Positions 46,983 through 57,702 of a stretch of DNA of 64,000 bases are shown here, piece by piece (position 1 is the first letter of the stretch; every line of letters begins with the position of its first letter). Below the pieces are notes generated by a model. It searched no databases. It was not told the DNA's origin and worked only from the letters and a program-made list of their open reading frames with translations. Origin of the DNA: Forficula auricularia (Eukaryota > Arthropoda > Insecta > Dermaptera > Forficulidae); NCBI GenBank assembly GCA_024734495.1, contig JALMQS010000916.1, positions 248,001 through 312,000 on the forward strand, given 5' to 3'. Position numbers and translations under genes: made by a program.

Positions 46983-47278
46983 CAAGTAAAATTTAATATA
47001 CATGTGTGTGCAAAATTTCAAGATCGGCTCAGTGATAGTGATGATAAAGACTTCTGAGTTAAAAATAGTAATAATAATAATTAAATGTAAAATTTTAATT
47101 TTTCGCATGATTTGAAAAGATGTCTTTAAGAAATCTTGTAGAATAATCTTAAACACATTAAGAGCTCAGAATTGGTTGCCAAAATAATAGGATCATAAGA
47201 CACAGAAAAAAGTTGGATAAAAGCCGGTTTCTTATGGAGGATGACGGACGCATGGGAGACCGACTTATGGCTTTAGAG

Positions 47279-48149
47279 CAGTGGTTCCCAACCTGGGTGC
47301 GATCACCCCCAAGTGGGCGATTTGGGTTATCTGGGGGGCGATGAGTATTCAAATTATTTGATACGGTTACTGAGTTTCTCGAAACGTCTGATCTTGTTTT
47401 AAGTGAGAATTTGAAGCAACGCAAGTTAGAACTTGCGAACCTTACAGATATTTTATCATTCATCGCCAAGTTTGATATTCACAATGTAAATATTGGCCGT
47501 AAGGAGCTGATTCTGTTTCCGACCCTTAAAAACTGTTCAGTGTCAGATAACGAGACTCCTGAACTCCCAGAAGACAAAATCCTAATTTTTACTGTTCACC
47601 TTGACCAGTTAAAAACTGACATGGAATCAAGATTTGAAGATTTGACCAAGTTACAAATTCCGGATTGGATTCTAGATCCATTCTCGTTTGAAGCTGTAGA
47701 TAATCTTGATAACTCTTTGCAGACGGAGTTTCTAGATCTGAAGTATTATTTCAGATTCCAATTTAAAAATGAAAACATGTACTCCTGTTTTTTAAATGTA
47801 CGTCAATTAGTTAATTATTTCACTTATTTGTTCTTAAAAGAAAAATTCTAAAAAATGTACATTTTAATTTTTTTCTTATTTTATTTTAAGAGGGACCGGT
47901 TAAAACTGCTTTGGTTGCTTTTATATTCGGTAATAAAATTGTTTAAAATAATAAAACTGCTTTATTATTTACACTTTGAAGTAAAGTACTAAAGTAGGTA
48001 ATAAAATTGTTTAAAATAATAAAACTGCTTTATTATTTACACTTTACTTCAAATTAAAATTAGGCATACAATGAACATGAAAAGGGGGCGATAGGTGTTA
48101 GTCAACCTCCAGAAAGGGGTGATGGGCCACAAAAGGTTGGGAAACACTG
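47279..48149 (+). mobile_element. hAT (Charlie-like) transposon, internally deleted, 871 bp
   Basis: Ends CAGTGGTTCCCAACCTGGGT and, inverted, CAGTGTTTCCCAACCTTTTG, with identical 8-bp duplications CTTTAGAG at 47271-47278 and 48150-48157. The inside keeps only the C-terminal part of a transposase. The boundary is exact. Within, 47945-48055 has a short duplicated segment (AAATTGTTTAAAATAATAAA twice). Confidence 0.93.
47405..47851 (+). pseudogene. hAT transposase fragment
   Basis: The frame 47411-47851 encodes LANLTDILSFIAKFDIHNVN, then VHLDQLKTDMESRFEDLTKL, QIPDWILDPFS and LQTEFLDLKYYFRFQFKNEN. This pattern is shared by hAT transposases and domesticated relatives (SCAND3/ZBED5/FAM200-like): a middle segment after the catalytic core, IPxWxxDPF, then LQxExxxL. 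The N-terminal BED finger and DDE residues are absent, as is the hATC tail. It is an internal deletion product that could be mobilised only in trans. Confidence 0.75.
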
Positions 48150-48157
48150 CTTTAGAG

Positions 48158-49209
48158 CAAAAATTACTACCAATCAAATTTTCATATCGCCAAGTTAATT
48201 TTAAGCCGAAGAAATTTATTTACTAAAAATTATCTTTGCTTGGGACATATAAAAATATTAATTACAAAATAACTTAAATAATTATGCTATTTTAAAAAAT
48301 TCAAAATGATGAGATTATTAATATTTTTGTCCACGCAAGTTCCTTATATATAAAATTCCTCAGTTTGCTATATATGTAGTATTATGTGTTTGAGCTCAAG
48401 GGTGAGAAACATTTTATTTTCTAAATGTGAAACTAATAACCCACACGGGAAAATAAATTCATTCAGCCATCTCTATCAAATATTTTTATAGCTCAGGTGT
48501 TGTATGGTTTGCGGTGACCACCTGCTGAGATTCCGGAAGTGTTGCTTATGACCTGAAATGGGGACATTTGACAAATGATAATGATGGTTATAATTTGTGA
48601 GCATCATGTAAAATGACACATCACGCACACCCATACCTGGGGGTTTCACTTTTTTATATCTACTAATTTCACCCTCTATTAATATTTATTCTCAAATCGT
48701 ACATCCTTTCTGCAGTAGAAATAATAAATAGAGAGACTCACAGAGAGAGCACACAAGGTAAAGGCGAAACCTGGAGGGAATTAATTAAAACTTTTTAATA
48801 AAGTTCAGTACGGTCTCGGAAAATTTTACTGATTCATATTTAACATATATTCTCCCTATAAACAACTTGAACTGGATAGTCGAAACTTGGCACAGACCAT
48901 TCGACTAGTAATATACAGGTAATCATCCTATCACGCGGGAGCTAGTTTCCTAGAAAATACTGTATTGTATGAAATTATGTTATATGAAACCCAGAGCTAC
49001 TACAAAATAGGGATCTGAAAATTTATTAAAAATATTAAAAAAAATTCATATTTTAACATCTATTAAACAATGAAAATATCACAAAAAATTGATGGTTATT
49101 TTTATAACAAAATAAATACTCATGAACATTTGTCGCAGAGAATAATGGATCGAATTCGCAATAGCAATATGAGGGTACTGGATTTCAGCTCTTGACTTGC
49201 AGGTATCAG
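48158..49209. other. No gene; GC-elevated segment 48480-48680
   Basis: AT-rich except 48490-48680, which has GGTGACCACCTGCTGAGATT (CACCTG E-box) and CATACCTGGGGGTTTCAC. No repeat relation; regulatory function would be conjecture. Confidence 0.35.
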
Positions 49210-49497
49210 CATTAGCGTAGTTGGAGAGTTTTCCTGGGGGGGGGGGGGCAGCCTGCTAGCTGATTAGCACCACAAGGTTTCAATTTCTGTAATGCGATTA
49301 GAGATCAATTAACTTTTTAGTAGAATTCACCAATTTTGGAAGTAACGAAAAAATTTAATGAGAAATACATAAGTGATGACTCGTAATAATGGAGTTTCGG
49401 TTTTTCTAGGGGAACAATGAGTTTTTTGGGAGTAATTATCTAACTTTCCACTTAAATTTTTTCATTACTGACTAACACTTTGAATATAATTATTAAT

Positions 49498-49826
49498 TTT
49501 TTTGCAACGAAATTTTCTCTGGAGAGAGACGGACTGGTAGAAACTTTAATTGAATGTAATGGAAGGCAGCCCAGAGGTAGTGAGGAAAGAAAAAATTAAC
49601 ACATATCAAATAAGGTGTAATTTATTGGAATCCTTCCTCCAAGGCAACATTTTATTTGTGTTATTCATTGACCCTTTGAAACCCTGAAGAAGGAGGGAAA
49701 AATCCTCCGAAACGTCGGTTAGAAAGGAAAGGGGTAAGGATTCCAATAAATTACACCTTATTTGATATGTGTTATTAATTTTTTCTTTCCTCACTACCTC
49801 TGGGCTGCCTTCCATTACATTCAATT
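49498..49826 (-). mobile_element. Penelope-type foldback element F
   Basis: A tail beginning TTTTTTGCAACGAAATTTTC and ending GACGGACTGGTAG (49498-49540) precedes inverted arms 49547-49635 and 49736-49826 (GGAAGGCAGCCCAGAGGTAG and complement). Perfect 12-bp duplications ATAATTATTAAT (49486-49497 and 49827-49838) flank the unit. Between the arms, on the plus strand, is a hammerhead-like core (49684-49713). The tail reversed ends in CGTTGCAAAAAA, i.e. with a short A-run, as expected for the 3' end of a retroelement RNA. Confidence 0.87.
49680..49720 (+). ncRNA. Hammerhead-like core (element F)
   Basis: AACC, CTGAAGA, one extra A, GGAGG, a seven-base loop, CCTCC, GAAACGTC, then GGTT. AACC/GGTT forms stem I and GGAGG/CCTCC stem II. 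ACGT between GAAA's last A and C is self-complementary, the arrangement known from hammerheads that work as dimers. The extra A before stem II is the main departure from the canonical core. Confidence 0.55.
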
Positions 49827-50181
49827 ATAATTATTAATAATTAATTGTTTTATAATATCTATTAATTTCTATCTATTAAGATCTTATTTTATCGATTTGA
49901 TCTATCTGAAGGTTCACAGTATGTCTATTATATAAGAAAATAGCATTTTGATTAAGAAATTGTATGAAAAGATTTAATTTCTTCTCTCCGGGAGCGAATT
50001 AACTAGAAATGGGAAAAAGTTTTATTAGATATTTATTCAAAAAAATTTCAGAAATTAAAAAAAAATCTTTTAAATTCGATTGTTTTAAGGCTCTCAGACC
50101 ATTATTTACGGAGATAGAGACTTTTAAAGATTTTAAAGACAAAAAAATTTCAGAAATTTTTTAAAAATCTTATAAATTATT

Positions 50182-50221
50182 TTTTTTGCAACGAAATTTT
50201 CTCTGGAGAGAGACGGACTGG
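50182..50221 (-). mobile_element. 40-bp tail-only insertion with 11-bp TSD
   Basis: The 40 bases TTTTTTGCAACGAAATTTTC + TCTGGAGAGAGACGGACTGG match the tail of element F (49498-49537). They are bracketed by TATAAATTATT at 50171-50181 and 50222-50232. This is a complete, extremely 5'-truncated insertion. It shows that the tail is the 3' end at which reverse transcription starts. Confidence 0.85.
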
Positions 50222-50529
50222 TATAAATTATTATTTCGGGAAGTTCAGATTTTATTTTATAATACTTTAGGTATAATGTATAACTATTAATATTGTATAG
50301 GGTCTATAATATTGAAAGCGATTTACCTTTTTTTAATTTTATCAACTTGGTTTTTCTATATTTTTTTGCTCAAATGCTCAATTTAACAGGTTGGATGGAT
50401 GGTTGGGCGGTCGCCACACCTCGCTCAAACCTGGCGCTGCCACTGCGGCTGCCCCCCCCCCCCCACACAGGAAAATTTTCTAACTACGCCAATGATTAAA
50501 ATTTAATACATTTAAATGTACTATTAAGT

Positions 50530-50600
50530 TCTACTACAGGCGTGTTAAACTCATTTATTTTGCGGGCCATTATGTGATAGGCTAGTTATATTTACACAAA
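50530..50600 (+). mobile_element. hAT-like left terminus
   Basis: CAGGCGTGTTAAACTCATTT then GCGGGCCA is the style of hAT ends (CAGGGGTGTCAAACTCATTT class). A partner end was not located. The 50634-50894 open frame that follows is unrecognised. Confidence 0.45.
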
Positions 50601-50951
50601 TTTTTTTCCATAAATCCTTTAATTAACAATGCAATGGCAGATGGATCTGGGGAAGGAAACACATTTTTTTTAATTGTACTAAAAACGGTGTTTTATGCTA
50701 CACATTTCTTTAATTCACTCCTATATAGTAATAGTTTGAATTGCGAGCTTATTAGTGAAAAATTCGCTAAAGAAAAATCTAGAAAAAACACATATAATTA
50801 TAATGATAATAATTATTATATTATAATATATAGTAGGTATTATAAATTGTTGAAACATAAAAATAAGATTAATAAATTACATGTAAGTAATTAAAATTAC
50901 GTTTTATATTTATAATACCTATTAATTAATTTCCAAAGACATTTTTGTTAT

Positions 50952-51007
50952 CAGTGGCCTAAGTTTTTTTTGCGCCTAGGGCCTTATATTGTCTTAATCC
51001 GCCACTG
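50952..51007. mobile_element. Very short hAT-like MITE (56 bp)
   Basis: CAGTGGCCTAAG at one end and, inverted, CAGTGGCGGATTAAGACA at the other, enclosing ~25 bp with CGCCTAGGG. Matching 8-bp flanks are not visible, so this is tentative. Confidence 0.4.
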
Positions 51008-51179
51008 GTTTAATAGATATTGAATGTATGTACATTTATACATATATATATATATAATATCATTCACTTTTTTTGCTGATTCATTTTAAAGTGTCCAAGG
51101 TCGTTAAAGGCCTTAATAAATTTAAAACACCAAATGAAAATATCGACTTATTTATAGTGACTGGGGAGAAAAAGTAAGA

Positions 51180-51620
51180 TTTGTTATTTTGGATGCTGGG
51201 TTTGACGGGTGTATCTAAGGGTGGTTGACATTGGCAAGATGAAAGTAATAGGGGTGGTTTACCGGCGTTTGGGGGGTCACCTACCCTTCCATTCTAAACT
51301 GTCAACCATCATCCCACATGATTTGCAAAAACTGATTTCCACTCGGATTCTTTCTCACGATATAATTTGTGCACATGCCCTTATGAATGCCAGAGGGATG
51401 AAGAATAGGAAGAGCAGCTTCATATTTAAAACAAGTTCAATTATAGGGAAATTTGCGTGTGAATCAATATGGCCTTTTATTTAAAAAATAAACCATAATG
51501 TGACAATAATTACAGGGTTGGGTTGACGGATGTGAACATGAATGAATCCAACCCCCCCCCGCCCGCTAGGGACCTCCCTTTCCATGTAGGATGTACCCTC
51601 ATTAGTCATGTATATCTTAG
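51180..51620. other. GC-elevated unrecognised stretch
   Basis: A 91-residue plus-strand frame (51209-51484) and a C-run (51551-51560) lie here; no protein family is recognised. It could be decayed mobile or conserved non-coding DNA. Confidence 0.3.
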
Positions 51621-51834
51621 ATGAAATAAATAAAAAAGAGGGTGTTTTTGCGCTAAAAAAAGATAATATTATTTAAATAAGGGTTGCATGACTCAATGAA
51701 TAAAAGAAAATTGAAACATTTATTTAAAATAAATCTAAGATAAATTTAAACTTGAAATAACAAATGAAGAAAAAGGCACACAAAAATATATGTTTTCAAG
51801 TCTAGGTATGTTCTAATATCATACAAATAGGGGC

Positions 51835-52350
51835 CCATGGGGAATATTTTTCCGATTTTGATGGAAAATTAAAGTTTATTTTCACAAGTTATTATACCTA
51901 TATTGTGAATAGTATATTTTATAGAGAGAATAAAAATATTATTTCGTTAAAATATCTCGAAAAAATTAATTTTGAATAAAAATTTTCCATCAAGTCGAAA
52001 AAATGTTGCCAATTGTATTTAATTATCTCTGTAGACAATTAATTTTTTCGAGATATTTTGATGAAATAATATTTTTTATTCTGTTTATGAGATATACTTA
52101 CCATTCAAAATATGTATTAATCTTGTGACAATAAAATTTTAATTTTCCATCAAAATCGAGAAAAAAATGTTGCCAATGCCCCCCCCCCCATCTTTGTATC
52201 AATTAATACATATTTTTAATATTATGTATATCTCATAGCCAGAATAAAAAATATTATTTCGTTAAAATATCTCGAAAAAAATTAATTTTTCACCCTGTCT
52301 ACAGAGATAATTTGATACAAAGGAGGACCATTGGCAACATTTTTTTGATT
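51835..52350. repeat. Inverted/tandem repeat cluster related to the 178-bp array
   Basis: CGATTTTGATGGAAAATTAA (51852) recurs inverted at 52138-52160, and ATTGGCAACATTTTTTTGAT ends the block (52330-52349). AAAATATCTCGAAAAAATTA appears in both orientations (51950, 52030, 52263). CCCCATCTTTGTATCAATTA resembles the CCCCCCTTTGTATCAACTA of the array at 40.0-40.7 kb, so the two are probably one family. Confidence 0.6.
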
Positions 52351-52359
52351 TTGATACTA

Positions 52360-53870
52360 CTTACTTAATTACTTCCGATGGCCAAGTCGGCCTTGTAGAG
52401 CTTGAGCCTCTCGCGTGATGCCTCTCCATATTCCTCTATCCTGGGCCAATCGCTCCCATCCCACCCCCACGTCAAGCTCTCACAGATCAGGACAATTCAC
52501 CTTGTTGGACTTAATCTTGTACACAAATATAACATCGGAGACAATCATGGAAGATGTAACAGAAGCAAGACAGAAAGTTTCAGCAGTTGAACTGTAGGTA
52601 GTCATGGTCGTATCTCGACAAAGGATTGCCCGAAAGGTATGCTAGATATCTTAACACTTTGTGCTGAATTCTCTCCAGTCTGTCCATGTTAGCCTTTCCG
52701 ATTGGCCTCCAGACTGTTGATGCATACATTAGCAAAGATTTGATTAGTCAAATATAAATATTTAATTGTATTAGGATTTTTAAATGATTTCATGTTTCGA
52801 AATTCAAATCCCCAGCTCCGATTAGCTTTACCTACAATGTAGGCTAGGTGAATTTAAGTTTCGAGTCAAAAATGACTCCCAAGTCTTTAATAGGGTCGAC
52901 TCTACCGCTGTTTATGTTAGTCGAGAGTAAATAATCAAAAGTAATGTGGTTAATACGTCTTGACAAGGTAATAGTGAGACATTTATCTTAAATTGAAAGT
53001 TTTTGCCGAGAGTAGCAGAATTTTTATATATTGAAGGAGACAATAAAAGAGTGTGTCTTCTGCTGAAATTATAAATTTTATTTATTTATAACGAGACTAT
53101 AGTTTCCAGCAGAAGACACACTCTTTTATTGTCTCCTTCAAGAGACATTTATCGAATTTAAGAAACAGCAGGTTCATGTTACACCAATTCATAATTTTAT
53201 TCAAATCGGATTGCATCTTTAGGCAATCTTTTTTCTTTGAAATTTCCAAAAACAGTTTAATGTCATCTGCAAATAGTAGAATGTCACAAAATTCAATTAT
53301 ATGTGTAAAGGACCAAGGTGACTTCCCTGTGGAACTCCTGATGGAGCTATAAACTTACGGGATTTGGTTCCTTTTATTTGTACATAAGAATTCCTATTAG
53401 ATAAATAGTTTTTAAGACATTTAATTATATTGGATGAAAAATTATAATGTTTAAGTTTTAATTTTGTGATTAATTAAATCAAAAGCCTTCTTGAAATCTA
53501 AGTATATTGCATCTAGTTGATTATTTCTATCAAAGCTAGAAAAAATTGAGTTTGTGAATAAAGTTAAGTTGGTGATTGTCGAACGACCAGGAATAAAACC
53601 TTGTTGTTTTTCTGAAATAAATTTTAAGCAAAATCTCAACATTCTGTTAAATATAAGTCTATCCAATCATTTGGTTATCGGACTTATTATTGCCACAGGC
53701 CTGTAGTTGCTTACGTTGTTACGAGCATCACTCCTGAATATGGGAGTTATAAACGTTGTTTTCCATATTTCAGGTAAAACGCCATCTCTCAGAGAATGAT
53801 TAAAATGAATTATATTACGTTTTTTTAATTTCTTCAAGTATTTATTTGTTTTAATAAAAAATTCCCACTA
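52360..53870 (-). pseudogene. Antisense LINE reverse transcriptase relic
   Basis: Reading leftward from about 53830 the minus strand gives GVLPEIWKTTFITPIF, NVSNYRPVAII, the frame 53666-53451 (QQGFIPGRSTITNLTLF; AIYLDFKKAFDLINH with the motif A Asp), SGVPQGSHLGP (about 53345-53311), a frameshift, LLFADDIKLF (about 53276-53255), and after an insertion ITLSRRINHITF and IKDLGVIFDSKL. The end near 52380 (AQDRGIWRGITREAQALQG) resembles the conserved LINE C-terminus. Several frameshifts and the inserted foldback element C show it is dead. Its motifs differ from the LINE at 37.3 kb, so it is another clade. Confidence 0.82.
52988..53141 (-). mobile_element. Penelope-type foldback element C inserted in the LINE
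   Basis: It starts TTAAATTGAAAGTTTTTGCC and ends ATTGTCTCCTTCAA. 12-bp duplications GAGACATTTATC lie at 52976-52987 and 53142-53153. The tail and outer arms match copies A and D, but the central part with the hammerhead-like core has collapsed, leaving GACTATAGTTTCC. Removing it rejoins the LINE reading. Confidence 0.9.
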
Positions 53871-53892
53871 AATATTTTGCTTCGAGGATTGA

Positions 53893-53933
53893 GCCCCCCC
53901 CCCCCCCATGAAAATTTTCTGGCTATGCCACTG
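53893..53933 (-). mobile_element. Isolated hAT terminus of the poly-G family
   Basis: On the minus strand CAGTGGCATAGCCAGAAAAT, TTTCATGG and a G-run match the left end of the 44036-46087 element. The other end was not found, so the element is truncated or very diverged. Confidence 0.55.
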
Positions 53934-55035
53934 CTTGGAACGTATCTACCATGTAAATCGATGGATGAGTGTACTTTACGGGAGAGCCTAAATTCTACGC
54001 AACCTTGAGGAAGAGGTGACGAACCGATTGCCTATATTCAGGCGAATTGTGCGTAAAAAGCTAGCATTTTTCTTTAGCAATATTCTAATTGTTTTCAAAT
54101 ATTGGTTAAGAATAACCTATACAAATTTAAGAATAGGTATAATATATTATCCATACGTCTATGTATGAGCCGTTCAGAGTCCAATTCAATTAAGTCTATA
54201 AACCAAAAAAATTATCTTTTTTAATTCCCAAATTCATTAGAAAACAATTTCGAAGAAATTAAAAAGAAGTCTCTACTGATGAAAACCAGAGCCAGGAGTT
54301 TTGTACACAAATAATAAAATTAATTTGTTGGTTAAAAATTTACGAAAATGTATGAATTTTCAAAAAGTGATCTTGAAATCTGTTGAGCTTCTCTGAATAC
54401 TCATATTATATAGAAATTTAATGTTACTATTTGTGATTTCAAAATATATAAACATTAATATTACTTATTGTTCATTCTTAAAGCAACTAATTTTCTAATT
54501 TTCTAGAGATAAAGAAAGAATTTCTCTCAAAAGGCAGATCTTCTGAAATGACTTGAAATTTTAAATAAATCTTTGACACAATGGGGGGAATTGGCGCACC
54601 TCAACGACTGTTCTATCGTTCTTTTGGTATAAATCGACCAACAAACATTAGTACTTTATTCCATTACTTTTTTAGTTTTTTCTAAATATCTAGAAAATGT
54701 GGCTTAAGCAATTTTGACCAAATTTAATATTCTAATTAAGTATCTTGTGGACATTAAAAAAGGCTATTATATGAAGTTTTTAGGAAACTTACATTTTAAA
54801 GTACTTTACAAATTCTTTTTATCGGATTAATAATAAAGGAATAAACTAAAATAATATTTCATATGGCTATGGATAAAGTCTAGCAACGATCCGTTGTAGT
54901 TTATTTATTTTTCTGACATCACCCTCTATTGCTATTAGTCATAATTATTTTATATTATTGTAATAAGGACTGACATGTATGATGAAAAAATCTAATAGTT
55001 TTTATCTTTTTTATCTTACGTCCAGATTGGGTCCT
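53934..55035. other. No gene seen
   Basis: AT-rich DNA preceding the nested palindrome complex. Confidence 0.5.
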
Positions 55036-55078
55036 GTAAAAATATGGACACACTACTCTAGTAGCACAATGTTTCAAA

Positions 55079-55263
55079 CTATATAGTAACTATATAAGCA
55101 CTATATAGCAACTATATAAGCACTATATAGTAACTATATAAGCACTATATAGTAACTACACGAGCACTGTATAGCAACTATATGAGCACTATATAGTAAC
55201 TATATAAGCACTATATAATAACTATGCAAGCACTATATAGCAACTATATTTACACTATATAGT
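55079..55263 (+). repeat. 22-bp tandem array
   Basis: About eight units of ACTATATAAGCACTATATAG plus two bases, with scattered changes (CACGAGCACTG, ATTTACACTATA). The unit is itself partly palindromic. Sequence related to its edge (AGTAACTATATAGTTTGAAA) occurs once, inverted, at 58284-58310. Confidence 0.92.
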
Positions 55264-55396
55264 TGTTTCAAACTACACTTGACAAAATTTTTTGCCACCT
55301 ATACTCTTTTTTTCTAAAACTTGACTTAATTCAGGTTCTAGGCATCGGATTGGAATAAAAAAGGTGTCATAACTTAGGGAATTTATTACAGTTTAT

Positions 55397-55565
55397 TAAG
55401 AAATAAATTTTAAACGAGAAATAATTTAATTTTTAGGACAGATTCTAAGATTTTAATAGAAATATAATTAAATTGCGATATCAGAGGGGATTCATCCCCC
55501 AGGAGTCGAACCTGAGAACTAACATGCTTTTACGGGGAGGCAGCTCACACCCTCGAGACAAAAAC
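55397..55565 (-). repeat. tRNA-like SINE, first copy of a direct pair
   Basis: On the minus strand it has GGTGTGAGCTG (A-box-like) and AGGTTCGACTCCTGGG (exact B-box), then a GGGATGAATCCCC hairpin and a 3' body AATTATATTTCTATTAAAAT-like. It is repeated at 55761-55928. The B-box and spacing support tRNA origin. Confidence 0.55.
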
Positions 55566-55760
55566 TCTCTCTGAATAGCAATATTTGATATAAGCATAGA
55601 AATTCTTCACTTCATTAATATATAACGGAAATTAAAAATTTAGCTTAAAATGAAAAAAGTTTTCATACAAGTCCTCCTATTTTAATATAAAAGTAAAGAT
55701 TTGAGCATCTTATTTTTGAAAAGAGTTGGAATGTTTTTCAAAAATGAGCTCGGGTTCAGA

Positions 55761-55928
55761 TTAAGAAATCAATTTTAAACGAGAAAAAATTAATTTTTAG
55801 GACTAATTCTAAGATTTTAATAGAAATATTATTAAATTGCGATATCAGAGGGGATTCATCCCCCCAGGAGTCGAACCTGAGAACTAACATGCTTTCCGGG
55901 CAGTCAGCTCACACCCTCGAGACAAAAA
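55761..55928 (-). repeat. tRNA-like SINE, second copy
   Basis: About 90% identical to 55397-55565 in the same orientation, including TTAAGAAATCAATTTTAAAC, GGGGATTCATCCCCCCAGGA and the B-box complement GGAGTCGAACC. It sits between the arms of the 55686-56057 palindrome. Confidence 0.6.
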
Positions 55929-57416
55929 AAGAATCTGTCCTAAAAATTAAATTCTTTTTCGTTTAAAATTGATTTCTTAATCTGAACCCGAGCTCATTTT
56001 TGAAAAACAATCCAACTCTTTTCAAAAATAAGATGCTCAAATCTTTATTTTTATATTAAGAAATAAATTGTTACATTTTGTACACATGTTTTATGAAATA
56101 TGGAAAAAATACGAACATAAGAAAACTTTGTAATTTTAAGATAAAGAATAATTTCATTATTTTTCAAATTTTTCTTACATTTTATTTTTATTTTTCTCAG
56201 TAAATTTAATTTAATACAGAAATTTAGAATTAAACATTAGGTACACTTTATTTCCAATATCTTGAAATTACAAAGTTGCTTATGTTCTTATCTAGACACA
56301 CGACAGTGTGTCAGCCAAGTTCGGAAAAACGGGCGACATTTGTATATTTACACGAACCATTTCAAGCTACTTTCGACCCCCCCATAACTCAAAAACTATT
56401 AGACTTACACACTTGAAATTTTGTATGCCTAATAAGAGCCACTAGAACACCTAGAATCCCAAATTTCATGAATAAATCTATTATAGTTCCTGAGTTATTA
56501 AGCTCTGAAAAGTGCCATTTTTAACACTGACTGACTCACTCACTGACATATCAAAAATCTAAAGTACTTCCGCTGATCCTAAAATGCTAAAATTTGGTAT
56601 ACTGGTAGAGTTTGGGCTACAATTAAAGGAAAAAATTGAAAAAGTGAAACTTTCCCTTTTTCAGGACCTAAAATAAAGGGGTGAAATTTATTATAAGCTC
56701 AATTAACATATAGTGAAAATACAATCAAGGTAGAATTCTGAAATTTGGCATACTGGTAAAACTTGGGACATTAATAAAGGAGAAAAAGTGAAAAATCGAA
56801 ACTTTCCCTTCTTCGGGGTCGGAAATGAAGGGTTAAAATATATGAAAAACTGACCGGTATATTAACCGACCAGATATTTTATAAGAATAATTTGATATAT
56901 AGACTGCAACTTTGTAATTTCAAGATATTGGAAATAAAGTGAATCTAATGTTTAATCCTAAATTTCTGTATTAAATTAAATTTATTGAGAAAAATAAAAA
57001 TAAAATGTAAGATAAATTTGAATATAACCGACCAGATATTTTATGAGAAATATTTAATAATTATTGATATAAATTATTAAATGTAATTATTTAGATAAAT
57101 TAAAGGATAAAACTTTTAAAAAATTAATGATATCTGATCAAAAACATAAATGTAAAAAAGGGCCAAGTTCGGTATAAACGGCTTCGCCGACAAAAGAGTT
57201 GATATCTAAACAGGTTCCAAGTTCCATACCAATTGCTTAAATTATAGCTATATGGATGTACAACGTCCTCCAATTGATTTAAAAGAAAATTTGTTACTTT
57301 CTTTAAATTGAAAGTTTTTGCCGAGAGTAGCAGAATTTTTATATATTGAAGGAGACAATAAAAGAGTGTGTCTTCTGCTGGAATTATAAATTTTATTTAT
57401 TTATAACGGAGACTAT

Positions 57417-57445
57417 AGTTTCGAGGGCTTTGCCCTCTTCATCAG
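57417..57445 (-). ncRNA. Hammerhead-ribozyme-like core (element D, left arm)
   Basis: Mirror image of the 57660 core: CTGATGA, A, GAGGGC-AAA-GCCCTC, GAAAC-TATA-GTC. Its stem I has TTGTAAT facing GTTATAA, a G-U pair where the right arm has A-U. Confidence 0.6.
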
Positions 57446-57649
57446 TCTATTACAATGTATTCACAGGAATTAATTTATGAATGAAAGGTTAACATTTTTC
57501 ATGTGGTAAGGTTATAAATTACATAGAGTGGGCAAGTTAAGAATTGAGTTAGAAGTGTCAATTCTTAACTTGCCCACTCTATGTAATTTCTAACCTTACC
57601 ACATGAAAAATGTTAACCTTTCATTCATAAATTAATTCCTGTGAATACA

Positions 57650-57702
57650 TTATAATAGACTGATGAAGAGGGCAAAGCCCTCGAAACTATAGTCTCGTTA
57701 TA
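57650..57702 (+). ncRNA. Hammerhead-ribozyme-like RNA (element D, right arm)
   Basis: TTATAATAGA (stem I), CTGATGA, one A, GAGGGC-AAA-GCCCTC (6-bp stem II), GAAAC-TATA-GTC (2-bp stem III and residue 17), then TCGTTATAA (stem I partner with one bulge). All three helices meet at the expected boxes. Predicted cleavage would follow C at 57694. The minus-strand twin at 57417-57445 and the copy at 5761-5788 have compensating stem I changes. Confidence 0.65.

Larger units (their letters stand above)
49210..50494. mobile_element. hAT-like element with poly-G ends and nested insertions
   Basis: CATTAGCGTAGTTGGAGAGT (49210) and, inverted, CATTGGCGTAGTTAGAAAAT (to 50494) are imperfect terminal repeats followed by G-runs (49237-49249; 50453-50464 as C). 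They resemble the ends of the hAT at 44036-46087. I could not match an 8-bp duplication. Two Penelope-type insertions lie inside (49498-49826, 50182-50221). Confidence 0.55.

Noticed and set aside
47158..47469. 103-residue minus-strand open frame
   Set aside because: It runs across the left end of the hAT element in antisense to its transposase fragment.
50634..50894. 86-residue frame beside a hAT-like end
   Set aside because: Asparagine/tyrosine-rich low-complexity translation with no transposase motif.
55079..55263. Regular 22-bp spacing suggesting a CRISPR-like array
   Set aside because: The units are contiguous with no unique spacers, and the genome is eukaryotic; this is a plain tandem repeat.
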